From positions 32,326,873 to 32,390,872 of the forward strand of contig OY970820.1 of NCBI GenBank assembly GCA_963853835.1: a stretch of DNA of 64,000 nt, given 5' to 3'. Position 1 is the first letter of the stretch, and every line of letters begins with the position of its first letter. The stretch comes from Calendula officinalis. Taxonomy: Eukaryota > Streptophyta > Magnoliopsida > Asterales > Asteraceae. The notes under the pieces were generated by a model, which worked only from the letters and a program-made list of their open reading frames with translations, ran no database searches and was not told where the DNA came from. Positions 1 through 10,679 of the stretch are shown here, in pieces. A program made the translations under genes and the position numbers.

Positions 1-3000
1 AGTATATGTCTTTTACATTCAGAAATGCTTTATTCCTCAGCATACCCAGCCTTGTTCCCCTATACCTTGTTCTTTGTGCCACAATGTTCCAATACTGTTC
101 AAGCAATTCATCTCCAGTTCTTCTTACAGTATGAGATCTTCTTGGAACATCTTCAGACTCAGATTCAGGTTCTTCTTCCTTAACAGGAAAGAATTTCTGG
201 GCCTCAATCTCATCCTCAGCATCACTCTTTTCCTCAGTATACTGAATGGATCTCCTAGGTCTTGAGATCAGAGGAGCTGGATCTTGTTCTTCACTTGATT
301 CTGAGGACATAACCACATTTTTCATTCTTCTGGTTATTGGTCTTCTAGGAATTCTAGAAGGTCCTTCAGTTGGAGGAGAGATTTGTCTTCTTAGGGGCTC
401 TTCATCTTCTGAGAATGATGATGAAGAGCTTTCTTTATTTGCTTCATCCAGTGCAAAGTTTAGAAAATTTTCAGATGGCACTGGATGGTCTTCATCTTCA
501 TCATCAGCAATAGGCCAAACAAAAGGCATGTACACTATAATCTGCAAGTTGTTTTCCTCAGTAACAACTTGCTGTGGTTGGTCAGTTTCAGTCTCCCCCT
601 GAGCAGATGGCTCAGATGGTTCATCTTCAAGTTGTTCCAAGACTGACCTTCCTCTTTGTCTGCTTCTTTCATACCTAAACCTAAGTGGTTCAGTATGAGG
701 TGTTTGCTGATGTTGTTGTTGTTGCTGTGGAGATTGATCAGTTAACCTTCTTCTTTTCTCCCTCTGAGCAGATGGCTCAGGTTGATCAACCTCTTGGTCT
801 CTTTGTCTTTTCTCCCCCTTATTGTTATCATTGGATGAGGAGGGAATAGGTTCAGTATCACCACCTATGTCCCCCTGTTGATCTTCAGGAGTTGGGGAGA
901 GCATAGGTTCAGTAGCAGCATCCCTTGCACCCTCAGAATGTGGTGATCTTCGACGCTCAGTGGCAGGACCTTCTTCATCATTATTTCCTCCAGTTGGAGT
1001 TTGTGGAAGTGGTGGAGGCTGTTGTTGTTGTTGTAGGAGTGCCACTGATTGCTTTAAGTTGTCAATCTCAGTACTCATTGCATCCATCCTGGCCAGAATA
1101 TTATTCTGAGTGGTCTGCATGGCCAGGATTTGATTCAGAATAGTCTGTAAAGCCCCATGTACTTCCTGAGACTGAGTAGCTTGTGCCCTTTGGCCCTGCA
1201 CAGATGGTGCTAAAGAAACAAAAATAGAAAACTGGTTAGTAAGAAAGGTTTATCAAATAGAATTGTGGTGTTTTTTAACTCTATAATCATATAAACAGAG
1301 TTGTGAAGTCTGTATTTCATCTGGTTCATGATGAAATATTGTGAACTTGTGCATAGCATGTGTAAGAAAATTTTTAGTAAAGGTGAATGTGAAATTTAAA
1401 GTAACTCGGTATAGGATAGGTCACATTTACTAAAAGGTTTTGGTTTGGGAAACGAAGCCTGGGATGTGCTTCTTATTATTTTCAATGTATATCACTCGGT
1501 GTCAGAGTGATAACAGAAATGTGGCTAAACCCATAGAAAATTTTGGCTAATGTTGCTTAACGGGTTTGTAATCATTTCTTGAATCATGTGACCCAACTCA
1601 AAAATAAGCTGGACATAATTCAAGCAGCACCAGTGGGTGTCAGTGTGACATCAACCACCATTGTCTCTTTAAATATTGATACAACTGTAGACTGACTATG
1701 ATCATGGAGGTGCTCAGTGTATGAATTTTGCATAGCAGCAGTGGGCTAACTATGTTGGCCATAAGTGGATATATTTGAAAGTTCGTTTGAGACTGTGGTC
1801 AGTATTGAGTTGGTACTGGCCAATACATAGTCTCTATTTGGGAAAAGTTTATATATATATATAAAAGATTAGGGCTTTTTAGAAATTCATACCTGAGACT
1901 TTGTCGGATTCTCTTCTTGCATCATGTGAGGTCGGTGCTGGATCTTCTGTATGCTGATTTGAAGCACCAGCACCTTCATGAGCTTCTTCTCTTCTGACAC
2001 CTGCACCTTCCAGTGTATGCTGCTTATACTGAATTTCTACATCCAGAGGAGCATGGGGTTCCTCAATAGGTTGAGCAGTTGGTTCTGGTTCAGGACCTTG
2101 AAGGTCAGCATTGGCTGCAACGAGGCTTTGTTCTTGAAGAGATGCAGTTAATGAAGGAACATTGCCAGGTTGCATTTCTTCTGATGATAAATTTCCCATA
2201 TGAACTGGGGAAAGATTTCTTCTTCTTCTTTGAATAACCAGTGGTGTATCTTCTGAGGGCTCAGTATCAGAAGCAGTTTCAATATGAGGAGCATTTGGAT
2301 CCTGTGCTGGTGGAGAAATGTGTGTTGGTTCTTTTACTACTTCTTGTTGAGCTTCCACCATTTCAGTATCTTGATCATCATTCCCGCCATTACCACTGTC
2401 ATCATCAGTATCACCAGTTTCTGATTCAGTATCAGAATTGTGTTCATCATTGATGTGTTCCTGGACTATAGCCCACATGGAGTGACTCAGTACAGGCTCT
2501 CCTTCTCTTGGCCTGTAAAAATAAATCTTCTCATGAAGTGGAGGAAGGTCCACTCTTGGACTATTGAACTCATCATAGATATGAGCAGGCATCCCATTAT
2601 GAAAAATGAGGGAAAGAAATCGGCAGAAAGGAACATTGAGTTCTCTGATTGGAGCCTGAATCAGATAGGCCAGTTCATTGAAGATCAGTCTAGCATAATC
2701 AATATCTCGACCATGATACATGGCATGAACAATCTGCATCCCAAATTCACTGATTTGATCCAAAGCTCCTGTTTTGTGGGTCATACACCGAATAAGTGTA
2801 GATATTAACAAACCCCACATAGGACCAAATTCATTTCGTTTAATAATGCCAGTGGTGCCTCTGCGTCCAATAAAAGGTAACACTGAGCGAGGCTCTGTGC
2901 GATCGACAAATGGCTCATATTGAGCGTGAGCAGGAAGCCTCAGTGTTTCCCGAATGATAGCAGTGGAGACAAAAGCCCTTCTCTGTTCTCGAATTACCCA

Positions 3001-3303
3001 ACCTGTGATCATGTCTGAAGAATCGAGCTTAGCAGAGTACCAGAATTCACAGAGCGTTTCTGGATAAATTGCTCGAGGGGATCGAATCAATGCTTGCGTG
3101 ATCGGACAATGCTTCAAATACGTGATCATATGAGTAAATTCAGGGCACGCCCAAGCCTGAGGAATGTTAAAGTTTGTAGTAATGTTGTTCCTCGCAAATT
3201 TGGGTAATTCGTCGTTACGAAATTGAGTAGCCGGTGCAGCCTCTGGTGCGAAGAATCTGTAATTAGCCATCTGCGATTTTGATTTTGAGAAATTTGCTTG
3301 CAA
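1..3303 (-). CDS. Extra gene downstream of pol in element A (ORF3), two exons, 3' end outside window
   Basis: Exon 1 is 3303-1893 and exon 2 runs from 1209 past the left edge. Exon 1 starts with ATG and gives about 470 residues: a folded-looking N-terminal part (residues about 1-290, with CEFWYSAKL, LRLPAH, MWGLLIST and CRFLSLIF), then an acidic and proline-rich tail. Exon 2 begins with a probable coiled coil rich in Q, L and I, then Q/P/E-rich repeats with EPSAQGE and basic clusters KRQR and KRRR. No signal peptide or membrane segment was seen. Its place between pol and the 3' LTR is that of the env-like genes of some Sireviruses. The N-terminal pattern resembles proteins often annotated as 'putative plant transposon protein' in Copia elements (from memory, unsearched). 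Exon 2 is open to the window edge. Its function is unknown to me. Confidence 0.75.
1210..1892 (-). other. Intron of ORF3 in element A
   Basis: The donor is CTCAG|GTATG at 1893/1892. The acceptor is TTTGTTTCTTTAG|CACC at 1210/1209, behind a good pyrimidine tract. The exons join in phase 1 and the frame continues into exon 2, which has no start codon of its own at that point. Unspliced RNA would meet a stop at 1879-1881, five codons past the junction, giving a 474-residue protein. The same sites are kept in element B (62349-63030). A spliced subgenomic message from an LTR element is inferred, not shown. Confidence 0.75.
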
Positions 3304-3710
3304 AGAGATAGTGAAATCGTTAATCGCAGAGAGAATCGAAATAGAAAGTAAGAAATAATTGTTAAAAAAATTATAGAAAAAGAAAACGGTTATTTATAAT
3401 GAACGTAGTGATAGTTACGGTATTGGGAAGTAAAACCGGCTGATTTGACAGCCTTATCCTGAATCAACGGTAAGTTTCTTATTAAGAAAGGTTACCGTTG
3501 GGGAGTATAAGTATTAAAAGTCAGTTTTATCACTCCAGGACTCCAATACCGAGTTTAAAAAACATTTAATAAAAAAAAATAAAAAATATAAAAACATTTA
3601 ATTTAAACTATAAATTAATAAAAAAAATTATAAATTTTGATAAATCAGACGAGTGATACTGAGTTGGTCAGTATTGAAAGGAATACTGATACAGAAAATT
3701 TTATGAAAAA
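3304..3710 (-). other. Spacer between pol and ORF3 in element A
   Basis: This spacer of about 400 bp is AT-rich and non-coding. It holds several copies of the family's short motif, for example around 3655-3690 (GATACTGAGT, CAGTATTG and AATACTGAT in a row). It is probably the leader of the downstream gene. Confidence 0.6.
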
Positions 3711-5720
3711 TTAATGATTCAGCATACCCAATTGTCCTAGTAAGTACATAAACCTTTCCTCAGAGAGAGGTTTAGTAAACACATCGGCCAATTTATCATC
3801 TGTAGGAACGAAATCTACCTCAACCTTTCCCTTTTCCACATTATCTCGAATAAAGTGGTGTCTGATATCAATGTGCTTTGTTCTGGAGTGATGGACTGGG
3901 TTTTCAGTGATAGAAATAGCACTCTTGTTATCACAATGGATTGGTGTTTTCTGAAAATTAAACCCATAGTCCATTAGTTGATACTGCATCCATAAGAGTT
4001 GAGCACAACAACTTCCGGCAGCAACATATTCTGCTTCTGCAGTAGAAGTTGCTACTGAATTTTGTTTCTTGGATGACCAACCAACTAATCTGCCACAAAG
4101 GAATTGACAACCTCCACTTGTACTCTTCCTGTCTAACCTACAACCTGCAAAATCTGCATCTGTATACCTTTCAAGATCAAAGTTTGAATCTTTGGGATAC
4201 CAAAGACCCATGTTAGGAGTACCTGAAAGATATCTAAAAATGCGCTTAACAGCTTTCATATGTGATTCTTTAGGATCAGCCTGATACCGAGCACACAAAC
4301 AAGTTGCAAACATGATATCAGGCGTGCTAGCTGTTAAGTAAAGTAAAGAACCAATCATACCTCGGTATGTGGATTGACATACTGGTTTACCAGTTTCATC
4401 TTTACTTATTTTATCCTGGGTACACGTAGGAGTGTGCATGGAAGATAAATTTTCAAATTTATATTTCTTAAGCATGTCATGCACATACTTACTTTGATTT
4501 ATGAAAGTGCCATAAGGCTTTTGTTCAACTTGTAAACCAAGAAAGTAAGTAAGTTCTCCCATCATACTCATCTGATACTGAGATGACATTATCTTAGCAA
4601 ACCAGTCACACATTGACTTGTCAGTGGAGCCAAAAATAATATCATCTACATATATCTGAATGAGTAGAATGTCAGAACCTTTCCTTTTTGAAAATAATGT
4701 TTTGTCAATTTTACCTCTTATAAACTTATTTTCAATTAAGTACTCAGACAGGGTATCATACCAGGCTCTGGGAGCTTGTTTGAGCCCATAAAGAGCTTTA
4801 TCAAGCTTAAAAACAAAATTAGGAAATTTAGGATCAACAAAACCTGGTGGTTGTTTGACATAAACTTCCTCCTGTAGTTTTCCATTAAGAAAAGCACTCT
4901 TGACATCCATCTGATAAACTTTGAAATTCTTGAAAGCTGCATATGCAAGATACAGCCTAATAGCTTAAATTCTTGCAACTGGTGCAAAAGTTTCATCAGA
5001 GTCAATGCCTTCTTCTTGCCTGTAACCCTGAGCAACCAGTCTTGCTTTATTTCTGATGTCAACACCATCCTTGTCCATCTTGTTTCTGAACACCCACTAA
5101 GTACCAATAATAGTTTTGCCAGCAGGAGGTGGTACTAAGTTCCAAACTTTATTGCTTTCAAACTCTGTCAGTTCCTCTTGCATAGCTTCTACCCAGTCTT
5201 CATCTAATAAAGCTTCAACAGCTTTCTTTGGTTCCATGGTAGATAAAAAGCTTGAGAAGAAACAAAAATTTGCAGTGGCTTGGGGTTCAAATTCTAACTT
5301 TCTTCTTGTTTGGACACCTTGTTCAATAGGACCAATAATATTAGAATGAGGATGATATTTGTGTTCCCTTATATTGTTTCCTAAGGGAGCATTTGAAACA
5401 ATGTCAACAATATCTTGTTGCAGTGATGTGTTGTCTGTCTGATACTGAGCTGAAGTCTGGTCAGTATTAGACATTTCAGGTTGTTGTTCTTCTTGATTTT
5501 GCAGATCTGAGGTGGATTCTTGAAATGTGCTTGAAGATTCACCTTCTTCATATGTGGAGTTGTTCATATCAAGTATTGGGGACTCAGTATTGAGGTTCTC
5601 AGGAATGTCTGCCTCAGAATTTGATACATTTGAGTTATACTGAGTTCTTTCTTGATCAGTATCAAGCATACCATGATCAACATAGTATGGGTGAGACTTG
5701 GGCTGTTCAGCAATTGAATT
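3711..5720 (-). pseudogene. Copia pol, RT and RNase H part (element A)
   Basis: This is the reverse transcriptase and RNase H half of pol, all in one frame (5720 to 3711) but broken by stops. It starts with a serine/glutamine-rich linker, then EALLDEDWVEAMQEEL and WNLVPPP, which open the Copia RT domain. It continues through VYQMDVKSAFLNG, YGLKQAPRAWY and the catalytic YVDD (IQIYVDDIIFGST). RNase H follows with DADFAGC, STAEAEYVAAGSCC, CDNKSAI and DVFTKPL and ends normally in LGQLGMLNH. In-frame stops lie at 5097-5099 (TAG, at a position where related RTs have Lys before WVF) and 4965-4967 (TAA). A third, at 5721-5723, separates it from the integrase half. No frameshift was seen within this part. 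The element cannot make its own RT. Confidence 0.92.
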
Positions 5721-7093
5721 TTATGGATTGCACAGAATCTCTATGCCACTTATGTCTTCTGTTGCTGAGGTGGAGTGCTCATTCTGATCTTCATCAAATG
5801 TGACATGAATGGATTCTACAATTATCTTAGTTGAGATAATGTACACTCTGAAGGCTTTAGAGTGTGGAGAGTAGCCCATGAATACACCTTCATTTGCTTT
5901 AGGAGCAAATTTGTTGAGATTTTGTTTAGTACTGAGTACAAAACATTTACTCCCAAAGATGTGGAAGTATTCTACATTAGGAACCTTGCCATTATATAAC
6001 TCATAAGGAGTCTTTTGATGTCTCTGGACTATTGTAGCTCTGTTCTGTGTAAAATTTGCACAATTGATAGCTTCTGCCCAGAAGCTCAGTGCCAGGACAG
6101 CATGGCATAACAAAGTTCTTGCAGCTTCAATCAAGGTTCTATTTTTTCTTTCTACAACACCATTTTGTTGTGGTGTGTAGGCTGCAGAGAAGTTTTGTAC
6201 GATTCCTTTTTCTTCACAGAAATCAGCCAATACTGAGTTCTTAAACTCAGTACCATGGTCACTTCTTAGTTGTTTGACCTTGTTGCCTTTTTGAAGTTCT
6301 TCTCTTTTAATGAAGGCAATAATTTCTGTTGTTGCATCTGCTTTAGTCTTGAGAAAAATAACCCAAGTGTATCTTGAGAATTCATCAACCAGGACTAATG
6401 TATAGATCTTTTTGGCCAAAGATGGTGTGCTTATGGGGCCAAAAAGATCCATATGTATCATTGTAAGAGGTTCATTAATGGAATGATTAACCTTTGATTT
6501 GAATGAACTCTTCTTCTGCTTGCCCATTTCACATGCTGAGCATAACTTATCTTTTGAATAAGTAATAGTGGGCAACCCTCTCACCAGTTTCTTCATACTG
6601 AGCTCATTAATATTTCTAAAATTTATGTGAGAATGTTTCTTGTGCCATAACCAATGCAACTCTGGCTTGACTTTAGACAGCAGGCATACTCGAATAGTAG
6701 GATCTATTTCAGATAGGTTGACCACATAGACATCTTTTTCTCTTCTAGCAATGAGTACAGGTTGCCCTTTATCATTGTAGATGATTCCTGCAACCTTTCT
6801 GAAATGAGCTTCATTGTCATCATCACACATCTGACTGATACTGAGCAGATTGTATTTTAGACCTTCTACATAGGCAACTCTTTTAAAAGTTATGTTGCCT
6901 GCCTTGATTACACCATAACCTCGTGTTTTTCCAATTGAATCATCTCCAAATTTGACAGAAGGACCCTTCTCTGGTGTATAATTAAGAAGGTACTCCATAC
7001 TGCCAGTCATGTGTCTTGAGCAGCCACTATCTAAGTACCATTTCCTCTCACCCTGCACAAGACACAAAATAAAAATTAGTTCTTTTTAGGAAC
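5721..7093 (-). pseudogene. Copia pol, protease and integrase part (element A)
   Basis: The aspartic protease motif is in WYLDSGCSRHMTG (DSG rather than DTG). The pre-integrase zinc finger follows (LWHKKHSH ... CSACEMGKQK). The rve integrase core has its acidic triad in HMDLFGP, LRSDHGTEF and GVVERKNRT. After it come the usual C-terminal pieces (PYELYNGK, FHIFGSKCFVL, GVFMGYSPHSKAF). The frame is open from the protease to a TAA at 5721-5723, which lies before the RT linker in the same frame. At the upstream end the frame differs by one base from the preceding zinc-knuckle segment, so there is a frameshift near 7070-7085. Catalytic residues are intact, but the polyprotein is interrupted at both ends. 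Confidence 0.92.
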
Positions 7094-7606
7094 CTATTTT
7101 TGAATGGGACCTTTGGTAGGAGAAACAGGGATAGACCTGATCACTTTTATTGGAGAGGTCAGTATCACTTTAGGAGAAACCTTGGAGGTTTTCTTGGGTG
7201 ATACAGACTTTGTTTCTCTCCTTTTCTTTGGTACTGAGTACCTAGGATTCGAGAGATCAGTCCAGCATTCATCTCCTTTATGACCAGTGTGATGACATCT
7301 ATAACATTTTCTAGGTCTGTTTCTGAACATGTTTTCATAAGGAATTTTAGAAAACTGTTTAACTTTTGGTAGATCAGTATTAGTGAGTTTTGCAAACTTT
7401 TGACTTAAGACTTTAATCTGATCACCAATAGATTTCAAAATGTTATTTTTGTCATGTTTTAAAGGAGTATTAATTTTATGTTTAACTGATTTCAAAGGAG
7501 ATGATACTGGGGTCTTATTTTTATTATGCATGGAAGTCTTTTTTATCATTTGACTTCTTGATTGTGCCACTTGAAGATCCTGTTGAAGTTGTTTTCTTTT
7601 TATCAT
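7094..7606 (-). pseudogene. Second zinc-knuckle segment at the start of pol (element A)
   Basis: This is a lysine- and serine-rich linker of about 170 residues with a CCHC knuckle, CYRCHHTGHKGDEC, ending in GPIQK and then a TAG. In related elements this segment leads straight into WVPK and the protease, so the TAG (7094-7096) looks like a Trp-to-stop change. It overlaps the end of gag (7524-7606) in the +1 frame. The overlap could be a programmed shift or an old one-base indel; one copy cannot decide between them. Confidence 0.7.
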
Positions 7607-9522
7607 GTTTTAGAATGACAACTTGAACAGGTTCTTTAGATTCTTGAGTAGTTGACTTTGTTGTTCCTGTAGATTCGGTATTAGATAAAACATTTTGAGT
7701 AGTAGTGGTTTTCTTTTCTGTAGACTCAGGTTCTTTATATATTTCAAAATTAGTTGTGTTAAATAAAACTTCAAATGGTTGAACAGTAGAAGTGTCATAC
7801 TGTACAATTTCAAGGTCAGTATCAAAAATTTCTTTTTCAGGAAATTCAATACTAAGCTCTTGTAGTTCAGTATAGCACTTAGAACAGATGGAAGGACCAA
7901 TTGATTCTTCAAACATGATTTTATCCTCATCATCTGACTCAGTTTGACATCCTATTTCACAAAAAGTTTTTGCTTTTACAAACTGAATAGGGTTCATTTC
8001 AGAAAATTCTTCAAATAAATCAGCAAAATTATTTCTATTTTTTAACTGAGGATCAACACCAAGTGCAGCCCTTACATTTTCTGGAAATTGTTGATTTAGA
8101 CATTTATTTAATTTAATAGATGCATTTCCCCAAGATTTACACTGATTTTCAAATTTTTCTTTTTCTAATTTGTGTAAATGAGCTTTATCAGCTAATCTTT
8201 GGTTAATGTCTTGTAAGTTTAAAAAATTTAGTTCTAAATCTTTAAATTTTGCTAATTTATCTAAGTGTTCATTATTTACCCTTTCAAGTTCAAGAATTGT
8301 TAATTTTAAAGCTTTTTCTCTCTGTACTAAAGTTTTAAGATCAACAATCATATACTCAAAAATCTTTTCCTTTTCATTCACTGAATAAGTTTGAAAGGAA
8401 CTCACCTTGTACAACTGAGTGGAATCCCTGTCAGTATGAACACTCATCCTCTCAGCTTCTTCGATATCCTTTTCAAAGGAGCTTTTCAAATCATCTTCAG
8501 TGAAAGCCATAAAGGCTTTGTTTTCAACCTCTTCCTTATCATCACTGAGCTCTTCATCTATCCAAGCTTCAGAGTAAAGTGCTTGATGAGGTGCTCCATT
8601 CCCTACTGCATTCTTCCCCTTGCTCCAGTTCTTTAGTTTGACATATTTGTCTCTATACCGTTTAGCTCGGTATGCAATCTTGTCATTCTGATCAGTTTCA
8701 GTTGACTTAGTATGACAATTAGCAGCAATGTGCCCAGGCTTTCCACACCTACAGCAAAGACATGATCTTGGGTCAGTATTGGAAGAGCTAACACCAAGCC
8801 TCTTCTTTTTCAACTGATCCAGCTTCATAGACATAAGAGCCATTTGAGTTTCAAGCTCTTCTGCCTCAGCATCAGCAAGATCAACTTCTGGTTCTTCTGG
8901 CTCAGTCACAGTATATGCCTGTTGCACAACTAGAGCCATTCCAGTGGAAGACTTGTCAGTTTTCTTCCAGTTGATCAATCTTGCAGCATTATTCTCCTCA
9001 TGATTCAACATTAGACCATACAAGGTTTGAAGAGTGTTTGACTCAATGTTGTTAGCAGCATTGACAGAATTTGTCATGTCAAGAAATTGTTGAGGAAGAC
9101 TATCCAAGAACTTTTGAACAAGCTCTCCTTCCTCCTTCACAATGCCTACACTGATTAAATCATGGATAACTATATTGAATCTGTTATAGAGAGTGGTGAT
9201 GTCTTCATTAGGAGTTGAGAAGAAGTTTTCATATTTTCTTCTCATGTTGCTTTTTCTTTGCAACTTCACCTTTGCTGTGCCTTCATAGGTGACTGATAGG
9301 CTGTCCCACATAGCCTTTGCTGTTGGCAATTTCATAATTGCATTAAGTATTTCTTTGGTAACAGCATTACCAATCACCCCCTTTGCTCTTGAGTCTAGAC
9401 TGAATAACTGACGGTCAATATCAGTCCAGGTGTGTTTCAGTTTTGGAATTGTCCTTGTTCTCTCAGGAGCATCATCAGTAGCAGCAACGGGTTCCACAGT
9501 TTGTGGAATGATGGTCCCAAAG
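7524..9522 (-). CDS. Copia gag (element A), N-terminus missing
   Basis: One open frame of about 660 codons encodes a capsid/nucleocapsid protein. It has a UBN2-type gag core (MWDSLSVTYEGT, FLDSLPQQFLDM), a CCHC knuckle in CCRCGKPGHIAANC, and a long acidic, coiled-coil C-terminal tail (LTILELERVN, LEKEKFENQ). Such a tail behind the knuckle is typical of Sireviruses. The upstream end has no ATG: the frame begins directly at a junction with LTR sequence near 9522. The usual first 100 or so residues of Copia gag, including the WKxRM region, are absent. A GTG at 9497 is the first possible non-ATG start and is unlikely to be real. Zero internal stops contrasts with the broken pol. Confidence 0.88.
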
Positions 9523-9825
9523 GATCTCTATTTATAATGATTATAGAGATCTTACATGATGGCAAAGGAGTAACCGAAGGACTAGACTAAGGAAATGACT
9601 AAGATCAAGGGATTTGATCTTAGTCCATTACAATACTGACTTGTAACTCAGTCCTTCTACTCAGTATTGGTTTTCCAATACTGAGTACTGATACTGAGTG
9701 GCCAATACTGGCCAAACTCAGTATCACTCCTAACTTAGCTAACTTAATCTACATTTTAATCTAAGCTAGTCTAGATTGTTTTGTTATCCTAAGATACACA
9801 AGGGGTAAGGCTTTTTTCCTTAACA
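9523..9825 (-). repeat. Truncated 5' LTR of element A
   Basis: The LTR begins TGTTAAGG at 9825 (read on the minus strand) and matches the U3 of the LTRs at 10175, 25032 and 60415. It includes the inverted motifs ACTCAGTATT/AATACTGAGT (9660-9720) and a 12-bp-stem hairpin at 9597-9625. It stops right after the TATA region (TATAAATAGAGATC near 9523-9536) and runs straight into gag. R, U5 and the PBS are deleted. Confidence 0.85.
9597..9625 (-). promoter_or_regulatory. Conserved U3 hairpin (element A)
   Basis: GACTAAGATCAA and TTGATCTTAGTC form a perfect 12-bp stem around a 5-base loop. The same structure stands at 25217-25245 (D) and 60187-60215 (B), about 60 bp from the TATA box where that is present. 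Confidence 0.7.
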
Positions 9826-10091
9826 AAGAGCATCATATATCCAACCTCTGGATATATGTATACTGACCCAGAAGATAGGAAATGCTTCATTACTGAAGCA
9901 GATTTGCCAAAGGCCCCTATTAGTCATCTGGTGGGCTTGAAATGGATGATAACCAAAAAGGAGGACTCTTGGTTCAGAAAAAGATAGTTGTTGTGCTGAA
10001 TAACAGGCAGGATGAACTGAAGAAAAGAGAAGAGTTCATCCATATAAAGAAAGAAGTCTTCTATGAGTTTGAGTCAATCAACAGAAAGTGA
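9826..10091 (+). pseudogene. 3' end of ORF3 from element C
   Basis: This is the last 260 or so bases of the extra SIRE gene, on the plus strand. It encodes recognisable pieces such as TSGYMYTDPED, FITEADLPKAPISHL and a final KREEFIHIKKEVFYEFES, ending ...SINRK at a TGA near 10089. A small deletion near 9984 (at the position of FRKK in copies B and D) shifts the frame. The 5' part is cut off exactly where element A's LTR begins. Confidence 0.85.
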
Positions 10092-10160
10092 AGAAGAAGA
10101 CTATGCAGCCTGTATTTTTGTTTATGTAATAATTCTCTTTGTAATTGTTTTTTTATCATT

Positions 10161-10679
10161 AGATAGGGGGAGATTGTTAGGGTAAAAAGCCTTACCCCTT
10201 TGGAATCTTTAGATAACAAAACAACCTAGACTAGCTTAGAATAATCAGTAGAATAAATATGCTAATTTTAGGAGTGATACTGAGTTTGGCCAGTATTGGC
10301 CACTCAGTATCAGCACTCAGTATTGGAAAACCAGTACTGAGTAGAAGGACTGAGTTATGTTTTCTTCTGTAACGTACTAAGATCAAATTCCTTAATCTTA
10401 GTCATTTTCCTAGATTAGTCCTTCGGTTACTCCTTTGCCCATTATGTAAGGTCTCTATATCGTTATAAATAGAGACCATCTTGCAAAGGAGAACCTACCA
10501 ATTCACACGTTCATTCTTAGATATTGTAATTGTTCAAGTGGTCTTGTATTTCCGCTACAAGCCACACTTTGTGGAATAATATACGTTTGACTAAATTACT
10601 GTGTTCATCACCTTAATTGTCTTAAGTAAATTATTAATCTAACAATTATCAAACAAACCAGGGGTGTTGTGACCTAACA
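10161..10679 (+). repeat. 3' LTR of SIRE element C with polypurine tract
   Basis: The polypurine tract AGATAGGGGGAGAT (10161-10174) is followed by the LTR, 10175-10679 (505 bp). The LTR starts TGTTAGGG and ends GACCTAACA. It has inverted motifs at 10275-10350, a decayed hairpin near 10377-10405 and a TATA box TATAAAT at 10464-10470. It ends against the RT of element E, so C was inserted in E. The right target-site copy would be TAATC (10680-10684). Confidence 0.9.

Larger units (their letters stand above)
1..9825 (-). mobile_element. SIRE/Sirevirus-type Copia element A (5' part in window)
   Basis: This is a minus-strand LTR retrotransposon. In its own direction it has a truncated 5' LTR (9523-9825), gag (7524-about 9522), pol in the Copia order protease-integrase-RT-RNase H (3711-7606), a 407-bp spacer, and an extra two-exon gene that runs off the left window edge. 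The RNase H segment with AAGSCCAQ and a gag with a zinc knuckle plus long coiled-coil tail fit the SIRE/Maximus lineage (family knowledge). The LTR starts TGTTAAGG at 9825 and abuts the plus-strand element C at 9826 without a gap, so A was inserted into C. R, U5, the primer binding site and the gag start are missing, so the copy is defective. The 3' LTR should lie left of the window. Confidence 0.9.

Noticed and set aside
74..602. Plus-strand frames opposite ORF3 of element A (and 61028-61401 in B)
   Set aside because: They are shadows of the serine/glutamate-rich minus-strand exon 2; codon pattern and conservation favour the minus strand.
4736..5107. 123-codon frame overlapping the RT of element A
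   Set aside because: The RT reads in another frame here with stops at 5097 and 4965; this frame has no RT motifs.
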